Origin: Methyloterricola oryzae
GTDB taxonomy: Bacteria; Pseudomonadota; Gammaproteobacteria; Methylococcales; Methylococcaceae
NCBI RefSeq assembly: GCF_000934725.1
Contig: NZ_JYNS01000001.1
Location: 372,001 to 436,000 of the forward strand
DNA length: 64,000 nucleotides
Reading direction: 5' to 3'
Below are positions 18,071-26,748 of the stretch, one piece after another. The notes beneath the pieces are model-generated. The model was not told the origin of the DNA. It made no database searches and was given only the letters and a program-made list of their open reading frames with translations. Positions within the stretch are counted from its first letter, which is position 1; each line of letters starts with the position of its first letter. The position numbers were made by a program, and so were the translations under genes.

Positions 18071-18706
18071 TGGCTATTTTCCCTATATTGAGAAGTCGCG
18101 CCCAGCTGAATTAGAAGGCAGCAGCCCTACTAACACGGCGCAGTATCCGCACATCAAGAATGAAGTATCTTTGAGTTTCAACCCAAACCCATCCGCGCCA
18201 GCAACATCAGAGATGACGCGGCTTTTGGCCAAGTCAATACTGTAGAATACATTAGTAGTTTTTCCAAGCTTGACACTATGAATAGTTTCAGGTTTTGTCA
18301 GCGAATCGCCAATCAGCTTAACCTTATAATGGTCTCGCGGTCAGTTTATGACGCCTACAGGCGACAGTATCTATGGAGGTATTTGGCTTATCGGGAGCCT
18401 AACATCGAGGGAGTCGTTCAGATTTAAGCGGGCGAGTAACAAAGACGCCTGGGCACCCGTGCGAGAAGCACTTGGCGTTCCCGCGCGCCAGCGTCCGGGG
18501 ATTCCGCACCCAACACGCGACTCCGCAAAGACTGGCCGGATAATTGTCAGGTCTGCGACAATTGAGTGCAGACTCTGCCCTCGCCCGGACGCTTGCCGCG
18601 CCGTTGGCCGCGCGTATCCGCCCGATTACCCAGGCGGTCCGGGCCATTCATGGCGAGGCGCAGAATTTGCTGCGTTTGCCTTGATGATTCCATGAGGAGA
18701 TGAACC
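18071..18706. other. Divergent intergenic region
   Basis: 636 bp between the surface protein (leftward) and the aminotransferase (rightward). The part at about 18225-18340 is AT-rich and probably contains the surface-protein promoter. At 18542-18563 a perfect inverted repeat with 7-bp arms (AATTGTC and GACAATT, 8-bp spacer) lies about 145 bp before the aminotransferase start. I see no convincing gene here. Confidence 0.5.
18542..18563. promoter_or_regulatory. Inverted repeat, possible operator upstream of the aminotransferase
   Basis: Arms AATTGTC (18542-18548) and GACAATT (18557-18563) are perfectly complementary around an 8-base centre. The TTGTC/GACAA half-site type is used by several GntR-family regulators, but no regulator gene is adjacent, so function is inferred from symmetry and position only. 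Confidence 0.3.
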
Positions 18707-19840
18707 GTGCCTGGACTATTGCCCGGCGTCGATCCCGACGGCCTGCTTGAATACTCGGTGGTGTATACCGACCGAGCCACCAACCACATGTCGAACGTGT
18801 TCCAGGAAACCCTGCGGGACGTCTCCCGCATCCTCAAGGACGTTTATGGCGCCCGCAGCGCCGTGGTCGTGCCCGGCTCCGGCACCTTCGGCATGGAGGC
18901 CGTGGCGCGCCAGTTCGCCACCGGCAAGAAGTGCCTGGTGATCCGCAACGGCTGGTTCAGCTATCGCTGGACGCAGATCTTCGAAATGGGCGGCATCCCC
19001 TCGGAATCCCTTGTGCTTTGCGCCCGTCCGGTGGAATCGGCCCCCCAGCCGGCTTATGCTCCGGCGCCCATCGAAGAGGTGGTGGACGCCATCGCGAAGG
19101 AAAAGCCGGATCTGGTGTTCGCGCCCCATGTGGAAACCTCGGCCGGGATGATCCTCCCCGACGGCTACCTGCGGGCCGTGGCCGAAGCGGTGCATGCGGT
19201 GGGTGGGCTGTTCGTGCTGGACTGCATTGCTTCCGGTACGGCCTGGGTCGACATGCGCGCACTGGGCGTGGACATCCTCGTGAGCGCGCCGCAGAAAGGC
19301 TGGAGCGGCCCGCCCTGCTGCGGCCTGGTGATGCTGGGCGATGCCGCGCGTGAGCGCATCGAGGCCACTACCAGCACCAGTTTCGCCGCCGACCTGAAGA
19401 AATGGCTGAGCATCATGGAGACCTACGAACAGGGCGGCCATGCCTACCATGCCACCATGCCCACCGACGGCTTGCGGGCCGTGCGTCAGGCGATGCGGGA
19501 AGTGGAAAGCTACGGCTTCGCCAAGGCCGCCCAGGCGCAATGGAACCTGGGCAATCAGGTGCGCGAACTGTTGGCCCGGCACGGCTTCAAGTCGGTGGCG
19601 GCCGAGGGTTTCGGCGCGCCCGGCGTGGTGGTCTGCTACACCGGGGACGATGGCATCCGCACCGGCAAGAAGTTTGCCGAACGGGGCCTGCAGATCGCCG
19701 CCGGCGTGCCCTTGCAGTGTGGCGAAGGCCCGGATTTCACCACCTTCCGCATCGGCCTGTTCGGCTTCGACAAACTCTATGACACGGATCGGACCGTGGC
19801 GACACTGTCCCAGGCCCTGGACCAGATCGCAGGCGCTTGA
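18707..19840 (+). CDS. Class V PLP-dependent aminotransferase, alanine/serine-glyoxylate aminotransferase-like
   Basis: 377 residues from a GTG preceded by GAGGAG at seven bases. The fold-type I features are in order: an N-terminal GxGT loop (VVPGSGTFGMEA), an aspartate-containing strand LFVLDCIASGTAW and the PLP-binding lysine in VSAPQKGWSGPP. The family moves the amino group of alanine or serine to glyoxylate (or a related 2-oxo acid) in the cytoplasm. The window holds no serine-cycle neighbours, so the physiological substrate is unclear. It stands alone, 137 bp upstream of a K+ channel gene in the same direction. Confidence 0.82.
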   Translation: MPGLLPGVDPDGLLEYSVVYTDRATNHMSNVFQETLRDVSRILKDVYGARSAVVVPGSGTFGMEAVARQFATGKKCLVIRNGWFSYRWTQIFEMGGIPSESLVLCARPVESAPQPAYAPAPIEEVVDAIAKEKPDLVFAPHVETSAGMILPDGYLRAVAEAVHAVGGLFVLDCIASGTAWVDMRALGVDILVSAPQKGWSGPPCCGLVMLGDAARERIEATTSTSFAADLKKWLSIMETYEQGGHAYHATMPTDGLRAVRQAMREVESYGFAKAAQAQWNLGNQVRELLARHGFKSVAAEGFGAPGVVVCYTGDDGIRTGKKFAERGLQIAAGVPLQCGEGPDFTTFRIGLFGFDKLYDTDRTVATLSQALDQIAGA

Positions 19841-19977
19841 AACGCCCCGCATCCTCCCAAACCGACGATTGGATTGACGGCAGCCGGCCTCGCGACAAGC
19901 GGGGCGGCGGTTTGCGGAAGAGCCGAGGTGACCGATAATCCTGGAACAGCCGAGGCAACCCGACAGGAGTCCTTTTC

Positions 19978-20835
19978 GTGCGGAGCCGTGTAGAAGAACT
20001 GCGCCACAGCCTTTACACCATCATCTATCAAGCCAACACGCCCGCCGGCAAAGGCTTCGACATCGCCCTGATCCTCTGCATCCTGGCCAGCGTGCTGGTC
20101 ATGGTGCTGGACAGCGTCGCCTCGCTGAATCAGCGCCACGGGGAATTCTTTCTTCTGGCGGAATGGTTCTTCACCGGCCTGTTCACCGTCGAATACATCC
20201 TGCGGATCTTCTGCATCCACAAGCCGAGCAAATACATCTTCAGCTTCTACGGCATCATCGACCTGCTGGCAATCGTGCCGTTCTATCTCAGCCTGTTCAT
20301 CTCGGGCACCCATTACCTGCAGGTGGTGCGTATCCTGCGGGTGCTGCGGGTATTCCGGGTGCTCAAGCTGATGCGCTTCATCAACCAGTCGAATTTGCTG
20401 CTCAATGCCCTGCTGGCCAGCCGCCTCAAGATCAGCATTTTCCTGTTCACGGTCACGACCCTGCTGGTGGTTTTCGGCTCGGCCATGTATTTGATCGAGG
20501 GCCCGGAGAACGGCTTCAGCAATATACCGGTGAGCATCTACTGGGCCGTGGTGACGCTGACCACCGTGGGCTTCGGCGACATCACGCCGAAAACGGACCT
20601 GGGGCGCGGCGTCGCCTCCCTGGTCATGATCGTCGGTTACGCCATCATCGCGGTCCCTACCGGTATCTTCACCGCGGAACTGTCGCGGGAAATGCGCAAG
20701 GACAGCGGCGGCCTGGACAAGAGAACCTGCACCCGCTGCCGCGCGCACGGGCATCAGGCGGACGCCAACTACTGCCGGATCTGCAGCACGGAACTGTCGC
20801 CGCCCGCCTCCCGGGAAGACCACCAATCCGCCTGA
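19978..20835 (+). CDS. Voltage-gated-type potassium channel with C-terminal zinc-ribbon-like tail
   Basis: 285 residues from a GTG with AGGAG nine bases upstream. Six membrane segments are recognisable. S4 (residues about 118-133) carries arginines or lysines every third residue (RILRVLRVFRVLK), the voltage-sensor pattern. The pore loop contains the K+ selectivity filter TTVGFGD (195-201), followed by S6. The cytoplasmic tail (about 243-268) has two close cysteine pairs (CTRC ... CRIC), forming a likely zinc ribbon, which is unusual for this channel type and might sense redox or metal state. Cytoplasmic membrane location is clear; the tail's role is inference. Confidence 0.9.
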   Translation: MRSRVEELRHSLYTIIYQANTPAGKGFDIALILCILASVLVMVLDSVASLNQRHGEFFLLAEWFFTGLFTVEYILRIFCIHKPSKYIFSFYGIIDLLAIVPFYLSLFISGTHYLQVVRILRVLRVFRVLKLMRFINQSNLLLNALLASRLKISIFLFTVTTLLVVFGSAMYLIEGPENGFSNIPVSIYWAVVTLTTVGFGDITPKTDLGRGVASLVMIVGYAIIAVPTGIFTAELSREMRKDSGGLDKRTCTRCRAHGHQADANYCRICSTELSPPASREDHQSA

Positions 20836-20903
20836 GCGTGCCGGAGCCTTACAGCAGGACACGCCCCACATTCCTGTTGCATACCGCCACGGAAGGCCTA
20901 GAA

Positions 20904-20923
20904 TACTGCTTAAATAATCAGTA
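20904..20923. promoter_or_regulatory. LexA (SOS) box in front of the lexA-imuA-imuB-dnaE2 operon
   Basis: TACTGCTTAAATAATCAGTA is a near-ideal SOS box of the E. coli type: both outer half-sites TACTG and CAGTA are perfect, with the correct 10-bp AT-rich centre. It ends 14 bp before the lexA start. A plausible promoter overlaps it (TTGCAT at 20878-20883 and AATACT at 20902-20907, 18 bp apart), so bound LexA would block RNA polymerase and autoregulate the operon. A second CAGTA follows at 20934-20938. Confidence 0.85.
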
Positions 20924-20937
20924 TTAATAAAAGCAGT

Positions 20938-21546
20938 ATGAAGCCGCTCACCGACCGTCAGCAGGACATCCTCACCTTCATCGAGCAGACCCTGGTCCGG
21001 GAAGGGTTTCCCCCCACCATCGCCGAGATCGCGGAAGCCTTCGGCGTCCGTTCCAGCAACAGTATCCGCGGCCACCTGCAGGCCTTGGCGCAGAAAGGCG
21101 TGATCGAGCTGGTGCCCTCCGTCTCGCGCGGCATCCGACTGCTCAGGCCACCGGCGGGCGCGGGGCTGCCCCTGGTGGGACGGGTGGCGGCGGGACGCCC
21201 CATCCTGGCGGAGGAACACATCGAGCGCTATTGCCCGCTGGGGCCGGAACTTTTCCAGCACCGCGCCGAGTACCTGCTGCGAGTGCGCGGCATGAGCATG
21301 CGCGAGGCCGGCATCCTGGACGGCGACCTGTTGGCGGTGCAACGCACGCCGGAAGCGCGCAGCGGGCAGATCGTGGTGGCGCGCATCAACGATGAGGTGA
21401 CGGTGAAGCGTCTGCGCCTGGAAGCGGCCAAGGCCTATCTGGAGCCGGCCAATCCCGAGTTCGCGGTGATCGAGGTGAACTTGGCGCGGGAAAGCCTGGC
21501 CATCGAGGGCGTGGTGGTGGGCGTGATCCGCACCGAGCTGGATTGA
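20938..21546 (+). CDS. lexA: LexA repressor
   Basis: 202 residues. The N-terminal winged helix (1-70) contains FPPTIAEIAEAFGVRSSNSIRGHL, the DNA-reading helix. The self-cleavage site is A85-G86 (VGRVAAGRP), the catalytic serine is S120 (RGMSM) and the lysine is K157 (EVTVKRL). On DNA damage, RecA filaments stimulate autocleavage and release the SOS regulon. It is the first gene of a four-gene operon with imuA, imuB and dnaE2, whose products perform error-prone synthesis, an arrangement like lexA2 cassettes of pseudomonads. The SOS box just upstream shows autoregulation. Whether another lexA exists elsewhere in the genome cannot be seen. Confidence 0.97.
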   Translation: MKPLTDRQQDILTFIEQTLVREGFPPTIAEIAEAFGVRSSNSIRGHLQALAQKGVIELVPSVSRGIRLLRPPAGAGLPLVGRVAAGRPILAEEHIERYCPLGPELFQHRAEYLLRVRGMSMREAGILDGDLLAVQRTPEARSGQIVVARINDEVTVKRLRLEAAKAYLEPANPEFAVIEVNLARESLAIEGVVVGVIRTELD

Positions 21547-21548
21547 AA

Positions 21549-22163
21549 ATGGACAGCGCCGCGCTGGAAAACCTGCTGCGCCGCCAGCCCCGCTTGTGGC
21601 GGGGACGCAGGGCCGAGCAGACCACGGGGCCGGTCATCGCCACCGGCTTTCCGGACTTGGACGCGGCCCTGCCGGGCGGCGGCTGGCCATTGGGCGCGCT
21701 GCTGGAAATCCGCATTCCCTGCCTGGGCGTGGGCGAGTTGCGCCTGCTGCTGCCCGCCCTGTGTGCAATCAGCCGCAGCGGGCGGCATCTAGCCTGGGTC
21801 GCGCCGCCCCACCGTCCCTATGCGCCGGCCCTGCTGCAAGCCGGCGTGGACCTGGCGCAGGTGCTGGTGGTGGAGTCCTGCGGCGAGGCGGATATTCCCT
21901 GGACCCTGGAAAAACTGCTGCGCAGCGGCGCCTGCGGCGCGGTCCTGGCCTGGCCCCGCAGCCTGGCGGATCACCAGGCGCGCCGGCTGCAACTGGCCGC
22001 GGAGGAGAGCCAGGCCCTGGCGGTGCTATTCCTGCTGGCGGGTGGCGGCTCCCCCCATGCCGCCCTGCGCCTCAAGCTGCAGCCGCTCCCGGAGGGGCTG
22101 GGCGTGGACCTTCTCAAGGCCCGGGGCAGCCTGCAGCGCGGCTCCCTGGTGCTTGCGGTATGA
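21549..22163 (+). CDS. imuA: ImuA, translesion synthesis accessory protein (RecA/SulA-like)
   Basis: 204 residues from ATG 21549, which lies two bases after the lexA stop; a TTG at 21543 overlapping that stop would add two residues. The protein resembles ImuA: an N-terminal TTGPVIATGFPDLDAALPGGGWPLGALLEI stretch like the start of RecA-type ATPase cores, but with no intact Walker A GKT. ImuA works with ImuB and DnaE2 in damage-induced mutagenesis. Tight spacing shows translation coupling with lexA and imuB. Confidence 0.9.
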   Translation: MDSAALENLLRRQPRLWRGRRAEQTTGPVIATGFPDLDAALPGGGWPLGALLEIRIPCLGVGELRLLLPALCAISRSGRHLAWVAPPHRPYAPALLQAGVDLAQVLVVESCGEADIPWTLEKLLRSGACGAVLAWPRSLADHQARRLQLAAEESQALAVLFLLAGGGSPHAALRLKLQPLPEGLGVDLLKARGSLQRGSLVLAV

Positions 22164-22166
22164 GCC

Positions 22167-23660
22167 ATGCCTGCTTCCGCCCGCGCCCTGCCTCAGCCCC
22201 CCTTCCTCCAGGCCTCGCCGCCCCGACCCGCGCCACGGGGTCCGGCACGGCTCTGGCTGTGCGCCCACTTTCCCGACTTGCCCCTGGAAGTGCTGGGCCT
22301 GGAGCCCTCCATTCCCGCGGCGACCCTGGAGGAAGCGCGGGGCCGGCCTTGCCTGCAGGCCGTGACGGAAGCCGCGCGGGCCGCCGGGGCCGAACCGGGC
22401 ATGGCGATGGCCGCCGCCCTGGCCCTGTGCCCCGGCCTAGTCCTAAAGCCGCGCCAGCCCGCGGCGGAGCACACGGCTCTGGTACTGCTAGCGGAAGCGG
22501 GGCTGGCCTTCACCGCCTGGGTCAGCCTGGAGCGGCCCGGCAGCCTGCTGCTGGAAATCGGCGCCAGCCTCAGGCTGTTCGGCGGCGCGGAGAGCCTCAG
22601 GGAGCAGCTGCGGGCGCGGCTTGAAGCCCTGGGCCACCGCCCGGTGCTGGCCATCACGCCTTCCGCCGAAGCCAGTGCCCTCCTGGCTGAAAACGGACTG
22701 GAAGCCCTCATCGAGGACCCTGAAGACCTGCGCTCGGCGCTGGGGCGGCTGCCGCTGACGGCGCTGCTGCCGGATGGCAAGACCCTGCGCCGCCTGCAGG
22801 GCAGCGGCCTGCGCCTGCTGGCGGACCTGTGGCGCTTGCCCCGCGATGGCCTGGCCCGGCGCTACGGCACGGGTCTTTTGCACCGACTGGATGCCCTGAC
22901 CGGCCAGGAAACCCGGTTGCCGGGCGCCCATCAACCGCCGCCGCGCTTCGCCGCCCAGCGCGACCTGCCCATCGCGCTGGAGCGGCTAGATCATTTCTTC
23001 CCGGCCATCGCGGAATTGGCCGCCGAGTTCCAGGCTTTCCTCAAGACCCGCGACGCCGCGGCCCTGGGTATCTGCCTGGCCCTGCTGCACCTGGGCCGGT
23101 CCGCCACCCGCATCGAGCTGCGCTTTCGCTCCGGCAACCGCGATGCCGCCCACTGGCTAGCCCTGCTGCGGGAGAAACTGGAACGCTCGCCCCTGACCGC
23201 GCCGGTCATCGCCCTGACCCTTTCCAGCACCGGACTGGCCCCATTTCGTCCCGAACGGGCGGATTTGTTCGGTGGGCAGGGCACTGCGCCTGCGGATGAG
23301 CGTGCCTGGCAGGCGGCGCTGGAGCAGTTGCAGGCGCGGCTGGGCCCCGGGGTCCTGCAAGGCCTCGCCGCCCTGGACGATCACCGCCCCGAACGCGCCC
23401 AAGGCCCGGGCGAGGCCGCCTCTGGCGTGCTGCCCGCCCTGCCGCCCCGCCCGCTCTGGCTGCTGCCACGGCCGAAGCCCCTGGCTGGGCGCGGGCTGCG
23501 CTTGGTTTCCGAACCCGAACGCATCGAATCCGGCTGGTGGGACGGCGCCCCCATCCGCCGCGACTACCGCGTGGCGCTTGACCGCCAGGGCCGAAGGCTC
23601 TGGGTGTTCCGCGATCTGGACCAGCCCGGCGGCTGGCAACTCCATGGCCTGTTCGGATGA
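22167..23660 (+). CDS. imuB: ImuB, inactive Y-family polymerase-like adaptor
   Basis: 497 residues, starting 3 bp after imuA. It has the Y-family polymerase layout with palm/finger regions (about 30-330) and a little-finger-like domain, but the N-terminal catalytic aspartate motif is absent: the first strand reads LWLCAHFPDLPLEV where active polymerases carry D-x-D/N. This is the known state of ImuB, which acts as a hub bringing DnaE2 to the beta clamp. The last 17 bases overlap the start of dnaE2. Confidence 0.93.
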   Translation: MPASARALPQPPFLQASPPRPAPRGPARLWLCAHFPDLPLEVLGLEPSIPAATLEEARGRPCLQAVTEAARAAGAEPGMAMAAALALCPGLVLKPRQPAAEHTALVLLAEAGLAFTAWVSLERPGSLLLEIGASLRLFGGAESLREQLRARLEALGHRPVLAITPSAEASALLAENGLEALIEDPEDLRSALGRLPLTALLPDGKTLRRLQGSGLRLLADLWRLPRDGLARRYGTGLLHRLDALTGQETRLPGAHQPPPRFAAQRDLPIALERLDHFFPAIAELAAEFQAFLKTRDAAALGICLALLHLGRSATRIELRFRSGNRDAAHWLALLREKLERSPLTAPVIALTLSSTGLAPFRPERADLFGGQGTAPADERAWQAALEQLQARLGPGVLQGLAALDDHRPERAQGPGEAASGVLPALPPRPLWLLPRPKPLAGRGLRLVSEPERIESGWWDGAPIRRDYRVALDRQGRRLWVFRDLDQPGGWQLHGLFG

Positions 23661-26600
23661 GTCGGACGACGGGCCGGGGTTCGCCGAACTCCACTGCCTG
23701 TCCAATTACAGCTTCCTGCGCGGGGCCTCGCATCCGGACGAGTTGGTGGCGGAGGCCGCGCGCCTGGGCTACCGGGCTCTGGCCCTCACCGACGAATGCT
23801 CCCTGGCGGGCGTGGTGCGCGCCCACCTGGAAGCCAAGCACCATGCCATCCGCCTCATCATCGGCAGCGAACTGCGCCTGGAGGACGGCCTCAAACTGGT
23901 GCTCCTGGCCCAGGCCCGCGATAGCTACGGCCAGCTCGCCAGCCTGATCACCCAGGCTCGACGGCAGGCGGAAAAAGGCAGCTACCGCCTGAGCCGGGAT
24001 GATCTGGACGCGCACCTGCCCGAGGGCTGCCTGGCCCTCTGGCTGCCAGGCGATGCCCTCGACGACGCCGACGGGCTGTGGCTGAAGGAGCGTTTCGGCG
24101 ACCGGCTCTGGCTGGGTTGCGGCCGCTTCCTCTCCGGCCGCGACCAGGAACGCCTAACCGCCGCCAGGGAAGCCGGCCTGCGCCTAAAGCTCCCGGTCGT
24201 GGCCTGCAACGAGGTGCACATGCACGCGCCCGAACGCCGCATGCTGCAGGACACCCTCACCGCCATCCGCCTGAAGAAGCCCTTGGCGCAACTGGGCCAT
24301 GCCCTGTTCCCCAACGGCGAGCGCCACCTGCGCTCCAGAACTAAGCTGGCCCGGCTGTATCCGCCGGACTGGCTCGCGGCGAGCCTGGACATCGCCGCGC
24401 GCTGCGAGTTCTCCCTGGACGAGTTGCGCTACGAATATCCCAAGGAACTGGTGCCGGAAGGCCATAGCCCGAGTTCCTGGCTGCGCCGCATCACCGAGGA
24501 AGGCCTTGCCCGGCGCTGGCCGGATGGTGCGCCGGACAAGGTGCGGCGACAGGTCGAGCACGAACTGGCCCTCATCGCCGAACTGGGCTACGAGCCCTAT
24601 TTCCTGACGGTGCACGACATCGTGCGCCATGCCCGCGAGCGCGGCATCCTCTGCCAGGGGCGGGGGTCCGCCGCCAACTCGGCGGTGTGCTTCTGTCTGG
24701 GCATCACCGAGGTAGACCCCGCGCGCCTGGACCTGTTGTTCGAACGCTTCATCTCCCGCGAACGCAACGAGCCGCCCGACATCGACGTGGATTTCGAGCA
24801 CGAGCGGCGCGAGGAGGTAATCCAGTACATCTACCGCAAGTACGGCCGGCACCGGGCGGCCCTGGCGGCCACCGTCATCACCTACCGGGCGCGCAGCACC
24901 ATCCGCGACGTGGGCAAAGCCCTTGGGCTGGAGCTGTCCCAAGTGGAACGGCTGGCCGACTCAGTGGACCGCTGGGACGGCTGCCGGCTGATGCCGGAAG
25001 CCCTGCGGGAATGCGGCTTCGATCCGGAAAGCCCGTCCAGTCGCCGCCTGACCGACCTGGCGCTGCAACTGCAAGGCTTTCCGCGCCATCTGTCCCAGCA
25101 TGTGGGCGGCTTCGTCATCGCCGAAGGGGAACTGTCGCGGCTGGTGCCGGTGGAGAACGCCGCCATGCCGGAGCGCACCGTCATCCAGTGGGAGAAGGAC
25201 GATCTGGAAGCTCTGGGACTGCTGAAGGTGGACGTGCTGGCCCTGGGGATGCTCACCGCCATCCGCAAGGCGCTGGCATTGCTGGGCGAATACACCGGGC
25301 GCGCCTGGTCCCTGGCCGAGGTGCCGGCGGAAGACCCCGAGGTCTACGCCATGCTGCAGCAGGCCGACAGCATCGGCGTGTTCCAGGTGGAATCCCGCGC
25401 CCAGATGAGCATGCTGCCGCGGCTCAAACCCAGGAATTACTACGACTTGGTGATTGAGATCGCCATCGTCCGGCCAGGGCCCATCCAGGGCGAGATGGTC
25501 CATCCCTATCTGGCGCGGCGCAAGGGGCTGGAACCCGTCACCTATCCCAGTCCCGAGGTGCGCAAGGTGTTGGAGCGCACCCTGGGCGTACCGATTTTCC
25601 AGGAGCAGGTCATGCAGATAGCCATGGTGGCGGCGGGCTTCAGCGCCGGCGAGGCGGACCAGTTGCGGCGCGCCATGGCGGCCTGGAAGCGCAAGGGCGG
25701 GCTGGAGCCCTTCGAGCAGCGGCTCATGGATGGCATGGCGGCGCGCGGCTACCGCCCCGACTTCGCCCGGCAGATCTACCAGCAGATCAAGGGTTTCGGC
25801 GACTATGGCTTTCCGGAGTCCCATTCCGCCAGCTTCGCCCTGCTGGCCTATGTGTCTGCCTGGCTCAAGCGCCACCACCCGGCGGCCTTCGTCTGCGCCC
25901 TGCTCAACAGCCAGCCCATGGGCTTTTATGGCCCTTCGCAACTGGTGCAGGACGCCCGTCGCCATGGGGTGGCGGTGCGGCCGGTGGATGTGCAGGCCAG
26001 CAGCGAGAACTGCACCCTGGAATATCCAAGGGACAGGGAACCGGCCCTGCGGCTGGGCTTCAACCAGGTGAAGGGGCTTTCCGCCGCGTCCGCCACAGCC
26101 ATCGTCCAGGCCCGCGCCCAGGGGCCGTTCCAGGATCTGTCCGACCTCGCCGCCCGTGCCGGGCTGGATGCGCGTGACCTGGAATGCCTAGCGGCGGCGG
26201 ATGCCCTGAGCGGCCTGGCCGGCAACCGGCATCGTGCCTTCTGGGCCGCGGCGGGGGTGGAGCGGCAGACGCCGCTGTTTGGCGTGCCCCGCATCGCGGA
26301 AGGCGCCCCGCTGCTACGCCCGCCCTCGGAGGGCGAGGACATCCTGGCCGACTACGCCAGCATCCGGCTGAGCCTGCGCCGCCATCCCCTGGCCCTGCTG
26401 CGCGAAGATCTGGAACGGCGCGGCGTGGTGACCGCCCGTCAGTTATGGGAGCGGCCCGACGGCGTGCAGGCGCGTGTGGCCGGCCTGGTGATCTGCCGCC
26501 AACGCCCCATGACCGCCGCCGGCGTCACCTTCGTGACCCTGGAGGACGAGACCGGGCAGGTCAACCTGATCGTCTGGCCGAAGGTCGCCGCAACCCAGCG

Positions 26601-26745
26601 CAAGGCCCTGCTGAAAGCGCGGCTGCTGGCGGCCACCGGCACGGTGCAGCAGGAAGATGGCGTGCTGCACCTGATCGCCACCCGCTTGGCGGACTGGAGC
26701 GGCGGCATCGGCCGCCTGGCGTTCAAGTCGTGGGATTTCCAGTAG
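23644..26745 (+). CDS. dnaE2: DnaE2, error-prone DNA polymerase III alpha subunit
   Basis: 1033 residues from the ATG at 23644, inside the end of imuB; the frame is open further upstream, but that part is the imuB coding region in another frame. The PHP domain opens with AELHCLSNYSFLRGASHPDEL. The C-family polymerase core has the catalytic PDIDVDF motif with D379 and D381, and VDVLALGM later supplies the third acidic residue. A C-terminal OB-fold region contains VAGLVICRQRPMTAAGVTFVTLED. It copies across damaged bases together with ImuA and ImuB. It ends 3 bp before a convergent cytochrome c gene. Confidence 0.97.
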   Translation: MACSDESDDGPGFAELHCLSNYSFLRGASHPDELVAEAARLGYRALALTDECSLAGVVRAHLEAKHHAIRLIIGSELRLEDGLKLVLLAQARDSYGQLASLITQARRQAEKGSYRLSRDDLDAHLPEGCLALWLPGDALDDADGLWLKERFGDRLWLGCGRFLSGRDQERLTAAREAGLRLKLPVVACNEVHMHAPERRMLQDTLTAIRLKKPLAQLGHALFPNGERHLRSRTKLARLYPPDWLAASLDIAARCEFSLDELRYEYPKELVPEGHSPSSWLRRITEEGLARRWPDGAPDKVRRQVEHELALIAELGYEPYFLTVHDIVRHARERGILCQGRGSAANSAVCFCLGITEVDPARLDLLFERFISRERNEPPDIDVDFEHERREEVIQYIYRKYGRHRAALAATVITYRARSTIRDVGKALGLELSQVERLADSVDRWDGCRLMPEALRECGFDPESPSSRRLTDLALQLQGFPRHLSQHVGGFVIAEGELSRLVPVENAAMPERTVIQWEKDDLEALGLLKVDVLALGMLTAIRKALALLGEYTGRAWSLAEVPAEDPEVYAMLQQADSIGVFQVESRAQMSMLPRLKPRNYYDLVIEIAIVRPGPIQGEMVHPYLARRKGLEPVTYPSPEVRKVLERTLGVPIFQEQVMQIAMVAAGFSAGEADQLRRAMAAWKRKGGLEPFEQRLMDGMAARGYRPDFARQIYQQIKGFGDYGFPESHSASFALLAYVSAWLKRHHPAAFVCALLNSQPMGFYGPSQLVQDARRHGVAVRPVDVQASSENCTLEYPRDREPALRLGFNQVKGLSAASATAIVQARAQGPFQDLSDLAARAGLDARDLECLAAADALSGLAGNRHRAFWAAAGVERQTPLFGVPRIAEGAPLLRPPSEGEDILADYASIRLSLRRHPLALLREDLERRGVVTARQLWERPDGVQARVAGLVICRQRPMTAAGVTFVTLEDETGQVNLIVWPKVAATQRKALLKARLLAATGTVQQEDGVLHLIATRLADWSGGIGRLAFKSWDFQ

Positions 26746-26748
26746 GGA

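Noticed and set aside
18716-19852. A 378-codon frame antisense to the class V aminotransferase
   Set aside because: It mirrors the real gene, and its protein is low-complexity His/Gly-rich without a fold.
19777-21342. A 521-codon minus-strand frame across the K+ channel and lexA
   Set aside because: It crosses two certain plus-strand genes and the SOS promoter; the protein looks like an antisense translation.
24961-25965. A 334-codon frame antisense to dnaE2
   Set aside because: Antisense to conserved polymerase motifs, which fix the other strand as coding.
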